Source: Pseudomonadota bacterium (GTDB lineage Bacteria; Pseudomonadota; Gammaproteobacteria; Acidiferrobacterales; Acidiferrobacteraceae). Taken from it: 64,000 nucleotides of DNA. A model generated the notes under the pieces. It was not told where the DNA came from and did no database searches. It saw nothing but the letters and a program-made list of their open reading frames with translations. Both the position numbers and the translations under genes were made by a program. Of the stretch, positions 42,712 to 51,625 are shown piece after piece; the stretch's first letter is position 1, and every line of letters begins with the position of its first letter. The stretch covers positions 1 through 64,000 of the forward strand of contig JAJYPD010000008.1 of the NCBI GenBank assembly GCA_021795715.1, in the 5' to 3' direction.

Positions 42712-43803
42712 ATGGCGGATGTCTCGCAATTGCAGGTTGAAACGGCGCTCAAGGAGGTCATCGATCCGTACCTTGAGCAGGATCTTGTGAGCGCCAAGGC
42801 CATCAAGGATATCCGCGTCGATGGCGGTCAGGTGACGGTCGACGTGGTGCTCGGTTATCCGGCCAAGGGGAGCCGCGACGCGCTGGCCGCCAAATTGCAG
42901 GAGAAGGTCCGCGCCATTCCCGGCGTCAAGGATGTGAAGATCCAGATTGACTCCAAGATCGCCGTGCACGGGGTGCAAAAGGGCGTCAAGCCGATTGCCG
43001 GGGTGAAGAACATCATCGCCGTCGCCTCGGGCAAGGGGGGTGTGGGCAAATCCACGACGGCGGTGAATCTGGCCTTGGCTTTGTCGGCCGAAGGCGCCCG
43101 GGCGGCCATTCTCGACGCCGATATCTATGGCCCCAGTCAGCCGCGCATGCTGGGATCCCACAGCAAGCCCGAATCCAAGGACGGCCGGAGCATGGAGCCG
43201 ATCCTCAGCTATCATCTGCAGTCGATGTCGATCGGCTACCTGATCGACGAGGAAACGCCGATGATCTGGCGCGGACCGATGGTCACCCAGGCGCTCGAAC
43301 AGTTGCTGCGGGACACCAACTGGGACGACGTCGACTATCTGGTGGTCGACCTGCCGCCGGGTACCGGCGACATCCAGTTGACGCTCGCCCAGAAGGTGCC
43401 CGTCACCGGTGCCGTCATTGTCACGACCCCGCAGGATATTGCCCTGCTCGACGCCCGCAAGGGCTTGAAGATGTTCGAAAAGGTCGAGATTCCCGTGGTC
43501 GGCATCATCGAAAACATGAGTACCCACATCTGCAGCCAGTGCGGCCATGAGGAGCATATCTTCGGGGCCGGCGGCGGCCTGCGGATGGCCGAGCAGTACG
43601 AGGTGGATTTCCTCGGCGCCTTGCCTCTTGATCTGCACATCCGGGCAGACGCCGACAGCGGACGGCCCACGGTGGTTGCGGATCCCGACGGGCGCATCGC
43701 GCAGATCTACCGCGAAATCGCGCGGCGCATAGCCGGCAAGATGTCGCTGATGAAGAAGGATTTCAGCACGAAGTTCCCCAATATCGTCATCCAGAACACA
43801 TAA
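42712..43803 (+). CDS. apbC: Iron-sulfur cluster carrier protein ApbC/Mrp
   Basis: The protein has 363 residues: an N-terminal MIP18-like domain (about 1-90) and a P-loop NTPase with deviant Walker A SGKGGVGKST. The CSQCG motif near residue 275 bridges an Fe-S cluster at the dimer interface. It carries and transfers Fe-S clusters to apoproteins. It starts with ATG after AGGAGAGGG. Only 42 bp separate it from dcd, so the two are probably co-transcribed. Confidence 0.96.
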   Translation: MADVSQLQVETALKEVIDPYLEQDLVSAKAIKDIRVDGGQVTVDVVLGYPAKGSRDALAAKLQEKVRAIPGVKDVKIQIDSKIAVHGVQKGVKPIAGVKNIIAVASGKGGVGKSTTAVNLALALSAEGARAAILDADIYGPSQPRMLGSHSKPESKDGRSMEPILSYHLQSMSIGYLIDEETPMIWRGPMVTQALEQLLRDTNWDDVDYLVVDLPPGTGDIQLTLAQKVPVTGAVIVTTPQDIALLDARKGLKMFEKVEIPVVGIIENMSTHICSQCGHEEHIFGAGGGLRMAEQYEVDFLGALPLDLHIRADADSGRPTVVADPDGRIAQIYREIARRIAGKMSLMKKDFSTKFPNIVIQNT

Positions 43804-43827
43804 CGGACCGGAACGCGGGGAGGAGGC

Positions 43828-43839
43828 GGGCGTACGCCC
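43828..43839 (+). repeat. Small hairpin between the ribosome-binding site and start codon of dcd
   Basis: GGGCGTACGCCC is a perfect palindrome placed between AGGAGG (43821-43826) and the dcd ATG (43846). Unfolded, the spacing would be 19 nt. If the palindrome folds (4-bp stem, GTAC loop) the effective spacing is about 7 nt. Confidence 0.5.
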
Positions 43840-43845
43840 GATGCC

Positions 43846-45159
43846 ATGAGCATAAAGTCGGACAAGTGGATTCGGCGCATGGCCGCCGAGCACGGGATGA
43901 TCGAGCCGTTTGAGCCGCATCAGGTCAAGATGAGCGGCGACAAGCGCCTCGTATCCTACGGCACGTCGAGCTATGGCTACGACATACGCTGTTCCAACGA
44001 GTTCAAGATTTTTACCAATATCAATTCGGCGATCGTCGATCCCAAGAACTTCGATGCGAACAGCTTTGTCGATTTCCGCGGTGATGTCTGCATCATCCCG
44101 CCGAACTCCTTCGCGCTTGCGCGCACGGTGGAATATTTCCGCATTCCGCGCAAGGTCCTGACGATCTGCCTTGGCAAGTGTGTCACCGGCGACACCCGCG
44201 TGGTTCACGCGGACACGGGGGATTACCGCCCCATCCGTGACTGGCGCGGGCCGGGCCGGACGCTGGCCTTCGACGGGCGGCGTATCGTCGGACAGGGTGT
44301 CAAGGCCTGGGCCTGTCATGGCGAGCACGATGTGTACGAGGTGCAAACACAAAACGGTTACCGCTTGCGGGCGACCGCGCAGCATCCGCTTCTGACAAAA
44401 GCCGGTTGGCGCCCCCTCGGCGCTCTTGGCGTGGGCGATCAAATCGCAGTCGGCGGCCATCTCGGCGGCTTCGGCCGCGAGCCGCTTGCCGGGGCGGCGG
44501 CGCTGGGCCGCGCTTTTGCGGTCCGGTTGCGTGCCGGTTTGCACGACGATGTGCCAGCGCCGGTGTTCCGGGCGCGCGCCGCGGATCTGTGGCAGTTCCT
44601 GGCGGGGGTGCTGGACGGAACGGACGTCTTGTGGGGGGCGGAGCGGACGGTCATCGAAAGCCTTCAGCACCTGTTTGACCGGTTCGGTGTTGCAAGCCGT
44701 GTCGCCGCCGCGGCAGGTGGTTTTGCCCTGACGGCCGAGCAATGGATGTGGCATGCGCAGGCGAGCCTTGCCGATGGCACCACAGGCCGCATGGCGGCGC
44801 CTGTGCCGGCGGCCGGGCGCTTCGAAACCATTTCGATGCTGGCGCCGGCGGGCCGTGCGCCGGTGTATGATCTGGAAATCCCGCGCCACCATAACTTCGT
44901 GGCCAACGGGCTTGTCGTGCACAATTCGACGTATGCCCGTTGTGGCATCATCGTCAACGTGACACCGTTCGAGCCCGAGTGGGAAGGCTACGTGACACTC
45001 GAATTCTCGAACACGACGCCGCTGCCGGCCAAGATCTACGCCAATGAAGGGGTGGCCCAGGTCGTCTTCTTCGAGGCGGATGAGGAGTGCGAAACCTCCT
45101 ACCAGGACCGTGGTGGCAAGTATCAGGGCCAGACCGGTGTGACGCTGCCGAAGACCTGA
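43846..45159 (+). CDS. dcd: dCTP deaminase precursor containing an intein
   Basis: The 437-residue precursor starts like a normal Dcd (SIKSDKWIRRMAAEHGMIEP). After residue 111 (ICLGK) a 249-residue intein is inserted in frame (112-360). The host protein then continues with STYARCGIIVNVTP to the end. Removing the intein leaves 188 residues, the usual Dcd length. Dcd makes dUTP from dCTP for dTMP synthesis; dut, which takes dUTP onward, is also in this window (49.1 kb). The splice point lies directly before the Ser equivalent to catalytic Ser111 of E. coli Dcd; Arg115 and Glu138 equivalents follow in the C-terminal part (YARCG, TLEFSN). The enzyme can work only after splicing. Confidence 0.95.
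   Translation: MSIKSDKWIRRMAAEHGMIEPFEPHQVKMSGDKRLVSYGTSSYGYDIRCSNEFKIFTNINSAIVDPKNFDANSFVDFRGDVCIIPPNSFALARTVEYFRIPRKVLTICLGKCVTGDTRVVHADTGDYRPIRDWRGPGRTLAFDGRRIVGQGVKAWACHGEHDVYEVQTQNGYRLRATAQHPLLTKAGWRPLGALGVGDQIAVGGHLGGFGREPLAGAAALGRAFAVRLRAGLHDDVPAPVFRARAADLWQFLAGVLDGTDVLWGAERTVIESLQHLFDRFGVASRVAAAAGGFALTAEQWMWHAQASLADGTTGRMAAPVPAAGRFETISMLAPAGRAPVYDLEIPRHHNFVANGLVVHNSTYARCGIIVNVTPFEPEWEGYVTLEFSNTTPLPAKIYANEGVAQVVFFEADEECETSYQDRGGKYQGQTGVTLPKT
44179..44925 (+). mobile_element. Intein in dCTP deaminase, with a shrunken homing-endonuclease region
   Basis: The intein covers residues 112-360 of the precursor. It begins CVTGDTRVV (block A, nucleophile Cys112). Block B reads RLRATAQHPLLTKAGW, with Thr177-x2-His180. 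The C-terminal blocks are VYDLEIPRHHNFVANG and VVHN, ending in His359-Asn360, with Ser as the first C-extein residue. All splicing residues are present. About 125 residues lie between the splicing halves, too few for a full LAGLIDADG nuclease. FLAGVLDGTD (251-260) looks like one decayed LAGLIDADG motif, and HLFDRFGVASR resembles the helix that follows it. Base composition matches the host gene, which suggests a long residence. Confidence 0.93.
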
Positions 45160-45164
45160 AACGC

Positions 45165-45183
45165 ACGGGCAGGCGCCCGTTTG
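45165..45183 (+). terminator. Terminator-like hairpin after dcd
   Basis: ACGGGC-AGGC-GCCCGT (45165-45180) is followed by TTGTG. The outer GCAC and GTGC can add pairs. The T tract is short, so termination may be partial. The rest of the 222-bp gap to the next gene shows no gene. Confidence 0.5.
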
Positions 45184-45381
45184 TGCTGCCGCCGTCTCCA
45201 ACAAGCCTCCTGCCAAGCGCCGCCGGCGGTCCCGCTCGGGAGCCGCACGGCGGAGAGGCCAACGTATCACCCAGGACAACTCCCCCGATCCGACAGGATC
45301 TTACCCGGCGTCCACCATTGCGCTGCGCAGCAGACGGCGGTGGCCGTGTCCTTTCCAACCCTGATTCCTGTCGAGGTGATT

Positions 45382-46587
45382 ATGAAAGCTGTCGTGTTCG
45401 AAGGAGAGAGCAATATCCGTGTCGAGGAGAAGCAGCAGCCGGCCATCACCGGGCCCAAGGATGCCTTGCTGCGCGTGACCACCTCGGCGATATGCGGCAG
45501 TGACCTGCATATGTACGAGGGGCGGACCGGGCTTCAGCCCGGGCAGATCGTGGGACACGAAATCATGGGCGTCATCGAGGAGATCGGCGGCGCCGTAACG
45601 GGTTTCAAGCCGGGCGACCGGGTGGTTTTGCCCTTCAATATTGCCTGCGGCTATTGCTACAACTGCCATCGCGGCTATACGAACATGTGCCTTACGATGA
45701 ACGAGCACAAGGCGCATGCGGCGTACGGCTACGTGGGCATGGGTCCCTATCGCGGCGGGCAGGCCGAGTACGTGGTCGTGCCCAACGCCGATTTCAACTG
45801 CCTGAAGCTGCCCGGCAGGCCCTTCGATGAATGGGAGGATGACTTCATTCTTCTGGCCGACGTGTTTCCGACGGGGTTCTACGGCGCAGAGCTTGCCCAC
45901 GTCAGCGCCGGCAAGAGTGTCGCCATATTTGGCGCGGGCCCCGTCGGCCTCATGGCGGCCTTGAGCTCCCTGATTCGCGGAGCAGCCGTGGTCTATGTGA
46001 TCGATTTCATTGCAGAACGGCTCGCCAAGGCCAAGGAGCTTGGCGCCATACCCATCGATATCCGCGACGGGGATCCCGTCGACCAGGTGGTGCGGATGCG
46101 TGGGGAATCCGGCGCGCTCCGGCAGCGCCTGCATCCGGGCGAGGAAAAGCTGGCCGGTGTGGACTGCGTGATCGATGCGGTCGGCTATCAGGCCCGTGAC
46201 GACCACGAATATGCGCAGGAGAAATCCACCCAGGTCCTGCAGAACATGGTACGCCTCGTCAATCCAGCCGGGCACATCGGTATCGTCGGTGTCTATCTGG
46301 CTCCTGATCCCAAAGCCCAGTCCGATCAGGCGCGGCAGGGCATCTTCTCGATGCCGATGGCTGATCTGTTTGACAAGAGCGTGACCATCGGCATGGGCCA
46401 GTGCCCCGTCAAGCGCTACAACGAACACCTCCGTGATCTGATCATCGCCGGGCGCGCCAAGCCAAGCCGGATCGTCAGTCATCGCATCTCCATCGACAAG
46501 GCGCCGGAGGCCTACGACAAGTTCGATCGCCGCGTCGAGGGTTACACCAAGGTTCTGATCAAATTCAGTCCGCCCAAGGCGGCCTGA
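45382..46587 (+). CDS. Zinc-dependent alcohol dehydrogenase, formaldehyde-dehydrogenase-like
   Basis: The protein has 401 residues. A medium-chain dehydrogenase: catalytic zinc ligands in AICGSDLHMYEG and GHEIMG, structural zinc in CGYCYNCHRGYTNMC (four Cys), and NAD binding in IFGAGPVGLMAA followed by YVIDF. The insert around YRGGQAEYVVVPNADFNCLKLP and the length are those of glutathione-independent formaldehyde dehydrogenase relatives. The natural substrate cannot be told. ATG at 45382 has GAGGTG upstream. It stands alone between hairpins. Confidence 0.87.
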   Translation: MKAVVFEGESNIRVEEKQQPAITGPKDALLRVTTSAICGSDLHMYEGRTGLQPGQIVGHEIMGVIEEIGGAVTGFKPGDRVVLPFNIACGYCYNCHRGYTNMCLTMNEHKAHAAYGYVGMGPYRGGQAEYVVVPNADFNCLKLPGRPFDEWEDDFILLADVFPTGFYGAELAHVSAGKSVAIFGAGPVGLMAALSSLIRGAAVVYVIDFIAERLAKAKELGAIPIDIRDGDPVDQVVRMRGESGALRQRLHPGEEKLAGVDCVIDAVGYQARDDHEYAQEKSTQVLQNMVRLVNPAGHIGIVGVYLAPDPKAQSDQARQGIFSMPMADLFDKSVTIGMGQCPVKRYNEHLRDLIIAGRAKPSRIVSHRISIDKAPEAYDKFDRRVEGYTKVLIKFSPPKAA

Positions 46588-46593
46588 CCCCTT

Positions 46594-46609
46594 GGGGCCG
46601 TGCGGCCCC
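46594..46609. terminator. Bidirectional terminator-like hairpin between convergent genes
   Basis: GGGGCC-GTGC-GGCCCC is a perfect 6-bp GC stem with a four-base loop, 7 bp after the dehydrogenase stop and 17 bp after the end of the DsrE-like gene. There is no T tract in either direction. Confidence 0.5.
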
Positions 46610-46625
46610 TGATGACGGGTGTCTC

Positions 46626-47054
46626 TCAGGGCTTGACGTAGGCCCACCCCTCCCGTTCGCGGCGGACTATCTCGGCGATGGCGGAGGGGATGTAATGGAT
46701 CGCCGGCGACATGTCCGCCCTGTGCAGATGGTGGCGCCGCAGGTCCTGCATGCAGACGTTGATCCGCAATCCCTGCTTGTGGAGGGCGAGAAGTTTTTTC
46801 CAGTAGGGCGCATCTTTTTTTAGCAGAACGACCGCCTGGCCGAGTGCGATGATTTCTATGCGCGGGTGCGCGGCATGGTCGGCGACGAGGAGATTGGCGG
46901 TGTTGGCCAGGGCGATGCGCCAGGTGGTCACGGACGCATTGTTGACCTGGATCACGACACCACGACCGGCGGCTGGCGCCCCGCGGGGCGCCAGCACGAG
47001 GAGGACCAGGGCAAGCCCTACGAGCGCGCCCCGCTTACCAATTGCCCTTGGCAC
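46626..47054 (-). CDS. Periplasmic DsrE-like protein
   Basis: The protein has about 142 residues from the GTG at 47054, which gives a normal signal peptide (cleavage near APA-AG). The mature part has the DsrE-type fold: a VVIQVNN strand, RIEIIALGQAVVLL, GLRINVCMQDLRR with one conserved Cys, and a C-terminal PSAIAEIV-x6-GWAYVKP. DsrE-type proteins bind or transfer sulfane sulfur on such a Cys, but exported members are little studied. The same C-terminal pattern occurs in the anti-sigma factor at 56.0 kb. It overlaps the DUF302 gene by 20 bp, so the two are co-translated. Confidence 0.78.
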   Translation of the reverse strand: MPRAIGKRGALVGLALVLLVLAPRGAPAAGRGVVIQVNNASVTTWRIALANTANLLVADHAAHPRIEIIALGQAVVLLKKDAPYWKKLLALHKQGLRINVCMQDLRRHHLHRADMSPAIHYIPSAIAEIVRREREGWAYVKP

Positions 47055-47544
47055 CGGCCCACATGATGGAGTCGAGATCATCACGAACGCGGATGGCCTG
47101 CGCGCGCGCCTTGCCATTCAGGTGCGCGCCCTTGATGATCATGTTCAGGTTCATCATCTCCAGCCAGACACGCCCATGCGAGGCGATCATGGTGATACGG
47201 CAGGGCAGGTAGGCGGCAAATGCCGGATCCTGTTCGACCATGGCGTGCGCGATCGGCGGACTGCAGAACTCGTAGACGGTCAGGACGCCGGACTTGATGC
47301 CCATGTTCTTCAGCTGCTTGCCAAGCGGCAGGTCACCGACATACTTCATGTTGACGTTATCGGCCTGGATCTTCATGGCCTGGAACGCATCACTCGGTGA
47401 CACGCCCTTGGCGAGCGGTACGCGAATGACGGTCTTGTCCAGCGAGATATGCGGTCCCTGGATGCTGTTCAACGGGTTGTGCGCATAGCATGTGCCGATC
47501 GTGGCCAACGCCATGGCCGCTCCCGCGACGAATCTGCGTATCAT
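47035..47544 (-). CDS. Periplasmic DUF302 protein
   Basis: The protein has 169 residues from the ATG at 47544 (CAGGAG upstream). A signal peptide precedes CYA-HN. The DUF302 pattern is visible: VYEFCSPPIAHAMVEQDPAF followed by LPCRITMI, with two Cys that could ligate metal or bind sulfur, and VWLEMMNLNM. DUF302 proteins often occur with DsrE-like proteins in sulfur oxidisers. It is the first gene of a two-gene unit with the DsrE-like gene, which it overlaps. Confidence 0.82.
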   Translation of the reverse strand: MIRRFVAGAAMALATIGTCYAHNPLNSIQGPHISLDKTVIRVPLAKGVSPSDAFQAMKIQADNVNMKYVGDLPLGKQLKNMGIKSGVLTVYEFCSPPIAHAMVEQDPAFAAYLPCRITMIASHGRVWLEMMNLNMIIKGAHLNGKARAQAIRVRDDLDSIMWAGAKGNW

Positions 47545-47647
47545 GGATCTGGGTCTCCTGTTGTGGAAAGGCCGGGAGGCCGGCCTTCTCGGCACACAAG
47601 GATGGCCGCAAAACCGGCCCGTGGCAACCCCAGGCCTTTGTGCCGTC

Positions 47648-47674
47648 AAAAAGCCCCAGGGGCGGCGGCGGGGC
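47648..47674 (-). terminator. Rho-independent terminator after algC
   Basis: On the minus strand GCCCC (47674-47670) and GGGGC (47657-47653) enclose a 12-nt loop and are followed by TTTTT. It lies 10 bp after the algC stop and about 100 bp before the DUF302 start. Confidence 0.6.
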
Positions 47675-47683
47675 ATCGCACCC

Positions 47684-49081
47684 TCACCAATTGGCGAGTG
47701 CCGGGCGCACCTCCCGCATCAAGGCGCGAAAGCGGTCCTGGATGCGGGCGAGCGCGGCCTCGTCGTTGCCTTCAAAGCGCAGCACGAGGATCGGCGTGGT
47801 ATTGGATGCGCGAACGAGGCCGAATCCGTCCGCGAAATCGACACGCAGACCGTCGATGGTGGTCACGGTGGCATCCGGGAAGCGGGCTGCGGCGACCAGC
47901 TCGTCGACCACCATGTGCGGGCTTTCGTCCACGGGGATCTGAATCTCCGGCGTGTTGATCGTATTGGGCAGTGACCGGAAGATCTGGGTGGGCGTCTCCG
48001 CGGCCTTGGCCAGCAGTTCCAGAAGCCGTGCGCCGGCGTACAGGCCATCATCGAAACCGTACCAGCGCTCCTTGAAGAAGATGTGTCCGCTCATTTCGCC
48101 GGCGAGCAGCACATCGCCTTCGCGCAGGCGGGCCTTGATGAACGAGTGTCCGGTCTTCCACATGAGCGGGCGGCCGGATGCGGCGCGAATGGCGGCATCG
48201 AGGGCGCGCGAGCATTTGACGTCATAGAGAATCTGCCCGCCGGGGTTGCGGCTCAGGATGTCGCGGGCAAACAGGATCATCTGCCGATCCGGCCAGATGA
48301 TGTGACCGTCGGCCGACACGACGGCAAGGCGGTCACCATCACCATCGAATGCCAGGCCCAGGTCGGCTTTGCCGTCCGCCAGCGCCTTCTGCAAATCCTC
48401 GAGATTGTGCGGCTGGCTCGGGTCGGGGTGGTGGTTTGGAAAGTGACCATCGATTTCGCCAAAGAGCGTGGTGACGTCGCAGCCAAGCTGCGTAAAGAGG
48501 CGCGGCGCCATTTCGCCGGTTGCGCCATTGCCACAATCGATGACGATCTTCAGCCGCCGCGCCAGATGCACATCCTCGGTAACCCGGCGCAGATAGCGTT
48601 CGCGGATGTCGTCTGGGCGCGCCTGCCCCTGCCCCTGGCGGAGGCGCCCATCCACGAGGCGCTGATGCAAGGCGGCAATGGCAGGCCCGGCCAGTGTTTC
48701 TCCGTCGAGCAGGATCTTCAGGCCGTTGTAGGCCGGAGGGTTGTGGCTGCCAGTCAGCATGACGCCGGAGGCGGTGCCAAAGGCGATGGTCGCGAAATAC
48801 AGCAAGGGCGTTGGTACGAGGCCGATGTTGATCACATCGCAGCCGCTGTCCGTGAGCCCCTGGCTCAGGGCAACCGACAGCGCCGGGCCGGACAGGCGCC
48901 CATCGCGGGCGATGACGACGGTGGAGCGCCCGCGGTCGAGCGCTTCGCTGCCAATGGCCTGGCCGATGGCGCGTACGCCCGCGGCGGTCAGCTCCTTGTC
49001 GACGATGCCGCGGATGTCGTAGGACTTGAAGATGGTCCGTGGCGGCACGGTAGCCGGCGTCGGGGCGGCGCGTTCTGTCAT
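47684..49081 (-). CDS. algC: Phosphomannomutase/phosphoglucomutase
   Basis: The protein has 465 residues. Alpha-D-phosphohexomutase with the phosphoserine loop TGSHNPPAYNG, metal loop DGDGDR, sugar-binding GEMSGH and phosphate-binding RASNTTP. It interconverts hexose 1- and 6-phosphates for lipopolysaccharide, exopolysaccharide or glycogen. The start is at ATG 49081. It follows coaBC and dut on the same strand, the usual gammaproteobacterial order (coaBC-dut-algC). Confidence 0.94.
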   Translation of the reverse strand: MTERAAPTPATVPPRTIFKSYDIRGIVDKELTAAGVRAIGQAIGSEALDRGRSTVVIARDGRLSGPALSVALSQGLTDSGCDVINIGLVPTPLLYFATIAFGTASGVMLTGSHNPPAYNGLKILLDGETLAGPAIAALHQRLVDGRLRQGQGQARPDDIRERYLRRVTEDVHLARRLKIVIDCGNGATGEMAPRLFTQLGCDVTTLFGEIDGHFPNHHPDPSQPHNLEDLQKALADGKADLGLAFDGDGDRLAVVSADGHIIWPDRQMILFARDILSRNPGGQILYDVKCSRALDAAIRAASGRPLMWKTGHSFIKARLREGDVLLAGEMSGHIFFKERWYGFDDGLYAGARLLELLAKAAETPTQIFRSLPNTINTPEIQIPVDESPHMVVDELVAAARFPDATVTTIDGLRVDFADGFGLVRASNTTPILVLRFEGNDEAALARIQDRFRALMREVRPALANW

Positions 49082-49117
49082 AAGGTCAAATCTCCCGTTT
49101 CGAGTGGCAAATGGCCG

Positions 49118-49576
49118 TCAGCGGATGCCGGAATGACCGAATCCCTGCCGGCCCCGCCCGGTTGTGTCGGCAAAGGAATCGACGATGCGAAAAACCGGTG
49201 TGGCCACCGGAATCACCAGAAGCTGGGCGATGCGATCGCCCGGCTCGATGCTGATGACGTCGTCGCTGCGGTTCCAGCAGGACATTTTGATTTCCCCCTG
49301 ATAGTCGGAGTCGATCAGGCCGACGCCATTGCCGAGGATGAGGCCGCGGTGACCAAGACCCGATCGCGGCAAAAGCAGGGCGGCGAAGCCGGGATTGCCG
49401 ATGTGGATGGCGATCCCGCTCGGGATCAAGACGCAGGATCCGGGATCGAGGTGTAAAGGCGCCTCCACGGCCGCGCGCAGATCGATGGCGGCCGCCCCGC
49501 TCGTGGCGGCGTCGGGCAAAGGAAACGCGGATCCGTAGCGCGGATCGAGCAATTGCAGGTCAATTTTGACGTCCAT
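49118..49576 (-). CDS. dut: Deoxyuridine 5'-triphosphate nucleotidohydrolase
   Basis: The protein has 152 residues. The trimeric dUTPase motifs are in order: AAAIDLRA, PRSGLG, GNGVGLIDSDYQGE, PGDRIAQLLV and the C-terminal GRGRQGFGHSG arm. It hydrolyses dUTP to dUMP and takes up the product of Dcd, which in this window is an intein protein. The start overlaps the coaBC end by 17 bp. Confidence 0.97.
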   Translation of the reverse strand: MDVKIDLQLLDPRYGSAFPLPDAATSGAAAIDLRAAVEAPLHLDPGSCVLIPSGIAIHIGNPGFAALLLPRSGLGHRGLILGNGVGLIDSDYQGEIKMSCWNRSDDVISIEPGDRIAQLLVIPVATPVFRIVDSFADTTGRGRQGFGHSGIR

Positions 49577-50777
49577 GGGGATCTCTGTTCAGGCGGCGCG
49601 CGATCTCGGCTGCCAGCCGCTGCGCGAGCGCAATTTTCGTGTCGGAAGGCCATGATACGCTGCCATTGCTATCGACGAGCGTCAGGGCGTTGGTGTCGCT
49701 GTCGATCCCCGTGCCCGGCCCGGCCAGGTTGCCGACGACCAGATCAAGATTTTTCTCCTGCAGCTTTTGCCGGGCGTGCTCCTCAAGCCGTTCCGTTTCG
49801 AGGGCAAAGCCGACGATATAAGGCCGGGGTTGCCAGCGGGCGACTTCGCTCAGGATGTCGGGATTGCGCACCAGCACCAGCGTCAGCGACGCGGGGCCTT
49901 TTTTGATTTTGCCAGGCGATGCCTGTTCGGGCCGGTAGTCAGCCACCGCGGCCGTGCCCACAAAGAGATCGCACCCGTCTTGCCGGTGTTCCTGTACCGC
50001 CGCCAGCATGTCGGCGGCCGTCGTGACGTCGACACGGCGGACGCCCACAGGCGTCGGTTGGGTTGTCGGCCCCGTAACGAGGGTGACCTCCGCGCCGTCC
50101 CTGGCGAGCGCGGCCGCGATGGCATAGCCCATTTTGCCCGAGCTGCGGTTGGTGAGGATACGTACCGGATCGAGGGGTTCGTGTGTCGGGCCGGCGGTGA
50201 CCAGGGCGCGCACGCCATCGAGGGATCTGGGTCCCCAGAATGTTTCGATCGCATGGACGATGGAAGCGGGTTCGGCCATGCGGCCAAAGCCGGTCTCGCC
50301 GCAGGCCTGGGGTCCGCTGTCTGGCCCGATGAGCATCGTGCCGTGCTCGACCAGGCGCCGGCAGTTGGTCTGCGTGACCGGTTTTTCCCACATGATCCGG
50401 TTCATGGCGGGCGCCACAAGCAAAGGCGCCTCCGTGGCCAGGCACAGTGTCGTGAGGATGTCATCGGCGGCGCCGCTGGCGAGACGGGAAATAAAATGGG
50501 CCGTCGCCGGCGCCACCACGACCATGTCCGCCCAGCGCGCCGCGTCGATGTGGGCCATGCCCTGCGGTCCGTCCTGCTCTTCGATGAGCGTGGCGCCGAC
50601 CGCCTTCAGGGTGGTCTCGGTCACGAACTGGCGTGCCCGGTGCGTGAGGGCCACCCGCACATCTGCGCCCCGTTCGCGCAGACGCCGCACGATGTCGGGG
50701 GTCTTGTAAGCGGCGATGCCGCCGGTGATGCCGAGGACGATATGGCGTCCAGGCAAGGAAGCGCTGCTGTTTCCCAT
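49560..50777 (-). CDS. coaBC: Phosphopantothenoylcysteine decarboxylase / phosphopantothenate-cysteine ligase
   Basis: The protein has 405 residues and is bifunctional, for coenzyme A synthesis. The N-terminal flavoprotein CoaC part has [10 protein letters not shown], the catalytic His in [19 protein letters not shown] and the Cys in [11 protein letters not shown]. The CoaB half has [26 protein letters not shown] and AVADYRP. It is complete. It diverges from radC, as in many Gammaproteobacteria. Confidence 0.96.
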   Translation of the reverse strand: MGNSSASLPGRHIVLGITGGIAAYKTPDIVRRLRERGADVRVALTHRARQFVTETTLKAVGATLIEEQDGPQGMAHIDAARWADMVVVAPATAHFISRLASGAADDILTTLCLATEAPLLVAPAMNRIMWEKPVTQTNCRRLVEHGTMLIGPDSGPQACGETGFGRMAEPASIVHAIETFWGPRSLDGVRALVTAGPTHEPLDPVRILTNRSSGKMGYAIAAALARDGAEVTLVTGPTTQPTPVGVRRVDVTTAADMLAAVQEHRQDGCDLFVGTAAVADYRPEQASPGKIKKGPASLTLVLVRNPDILSEVARWQPRPYIVGFALETERLEEHARQKLQEKNLDLVVGNLAGPGTGIDSDTNALTLVDSNGSVSWPSDTKIALAQRLAAEIARRLNRDPHGRQN

Positions 50778-50855
50778 GTTCCGTCTCTCCGCCCGTCATT
50801 CACCGGACAGCGTGCATCCATGCTCCCTGTTATCGTGACAGGCAAGGACTGCGCC

Positions 50856-51530
50856 ATGACCATCACCGCCTGGCCCATCGATGACCGCCCCCGGGAGCGC
50901 CTGCTGCGCCATGGCCCGGAAGTCTTGTCGGATGCCGAATTACTCGCCATTGTCCTGAGAACGGGGGTAAGCGGCAAGAGCGCAGTCGATCTCGGGCGCG
51001 AACTGCTGGCGCGTTTCGGGGGTTTTCGCGGGCTTTTGACGGCGGAAGCGGGCGCGTTTTGCGCGGCCCCCGGCCTTGGTCCTGCCAAATACGCCATGGT
51101 CCGGGCGGTGCTCGAGATGGGCCGGCGCCAGCTGGGCGAAAACCTGCGGCGCGAGATCATCTTCGCCTCCTCGACCGCCACCCGCCAGTATCTGCTCGCC
51201 TGCTTCCGCGACCGCCCGCGCGAAGCGTTTGGCTGCCTTTTCCTGGATGTGCGCCACCGTCTGCTGGTCCAGGAGGTGCTGTTTGAAGGGACCCTGGACG
51301 GGGCGGCGGTGTACCCGCGTGAGGTCGTCCGCCGGGCCCTGGTCCACAATGCCGCGGCGATCATCTTTGTGCACAATCACCCCTCCGGCCATCCGGAGCC
51401 CAGCGCGGCGGATCGCGACCTGACCGTGCGGCTGGCTGCGGCGCTTGCGCTCGTCGGCGTCAGCGTCCTGGATCACCTGGTGGTCGGCGATGGCGTGGTC
51501 GTATCCTTCAGGGAGCGCGGCTGGCTGTAG
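50856..51530 (+). CDS. radC: RadC family JAB domain protein
   Basis: The protein has 224 residues, close to the E. coli length of 222. An N-terminal helix-hairpin-helix ([14 protein letters not shown]) is followed by the JAMM metalloprotease-like motif [14 protein letters not shown]. Its role in DNA repair is disputed. ATG at 50856 has CAAGGAC at 8 nt; the frame extends upstream but into the coaBC-radC spacer. Confidence 0.94.
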   Translation: MTITAWPIDDRPRERLLRHGPEVLSDAELLAIVLRTGVSGKSAVDLGRELLARFGGFRGLLTAEAGAFCAAPGLGPAKYAMVRAVLEMGRRQLGENLRREIIFASSTATRQYLLACFRDRPREAFGCLFLDVRHRLLVQEVLFEGTLDGAAVYPREVVRRALVHNAAAIIFVHNHPSGHPEPSAADRDLTVRLAAALALVGVSVLDHLVVGDGVVVSFRERGWL

Positions 51531-51625
51531 GATCGCGCCCGTCTGCCGGGCCGCCTGCGCGGGGGCGCGGGGCTGGCGCTCGCGGATCGCTTGTGGCAGA
51601 ATGCGTCGATTCATTTGGGGGTTTT

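Noticed and set aside
43846-45159. Two split pieces of dcd with a foreign domain between them
   Set aside because: A frameshift or an insertion mutation was considered, but the insert is in frame with complete splicing motifs, so an intein is the better reading.
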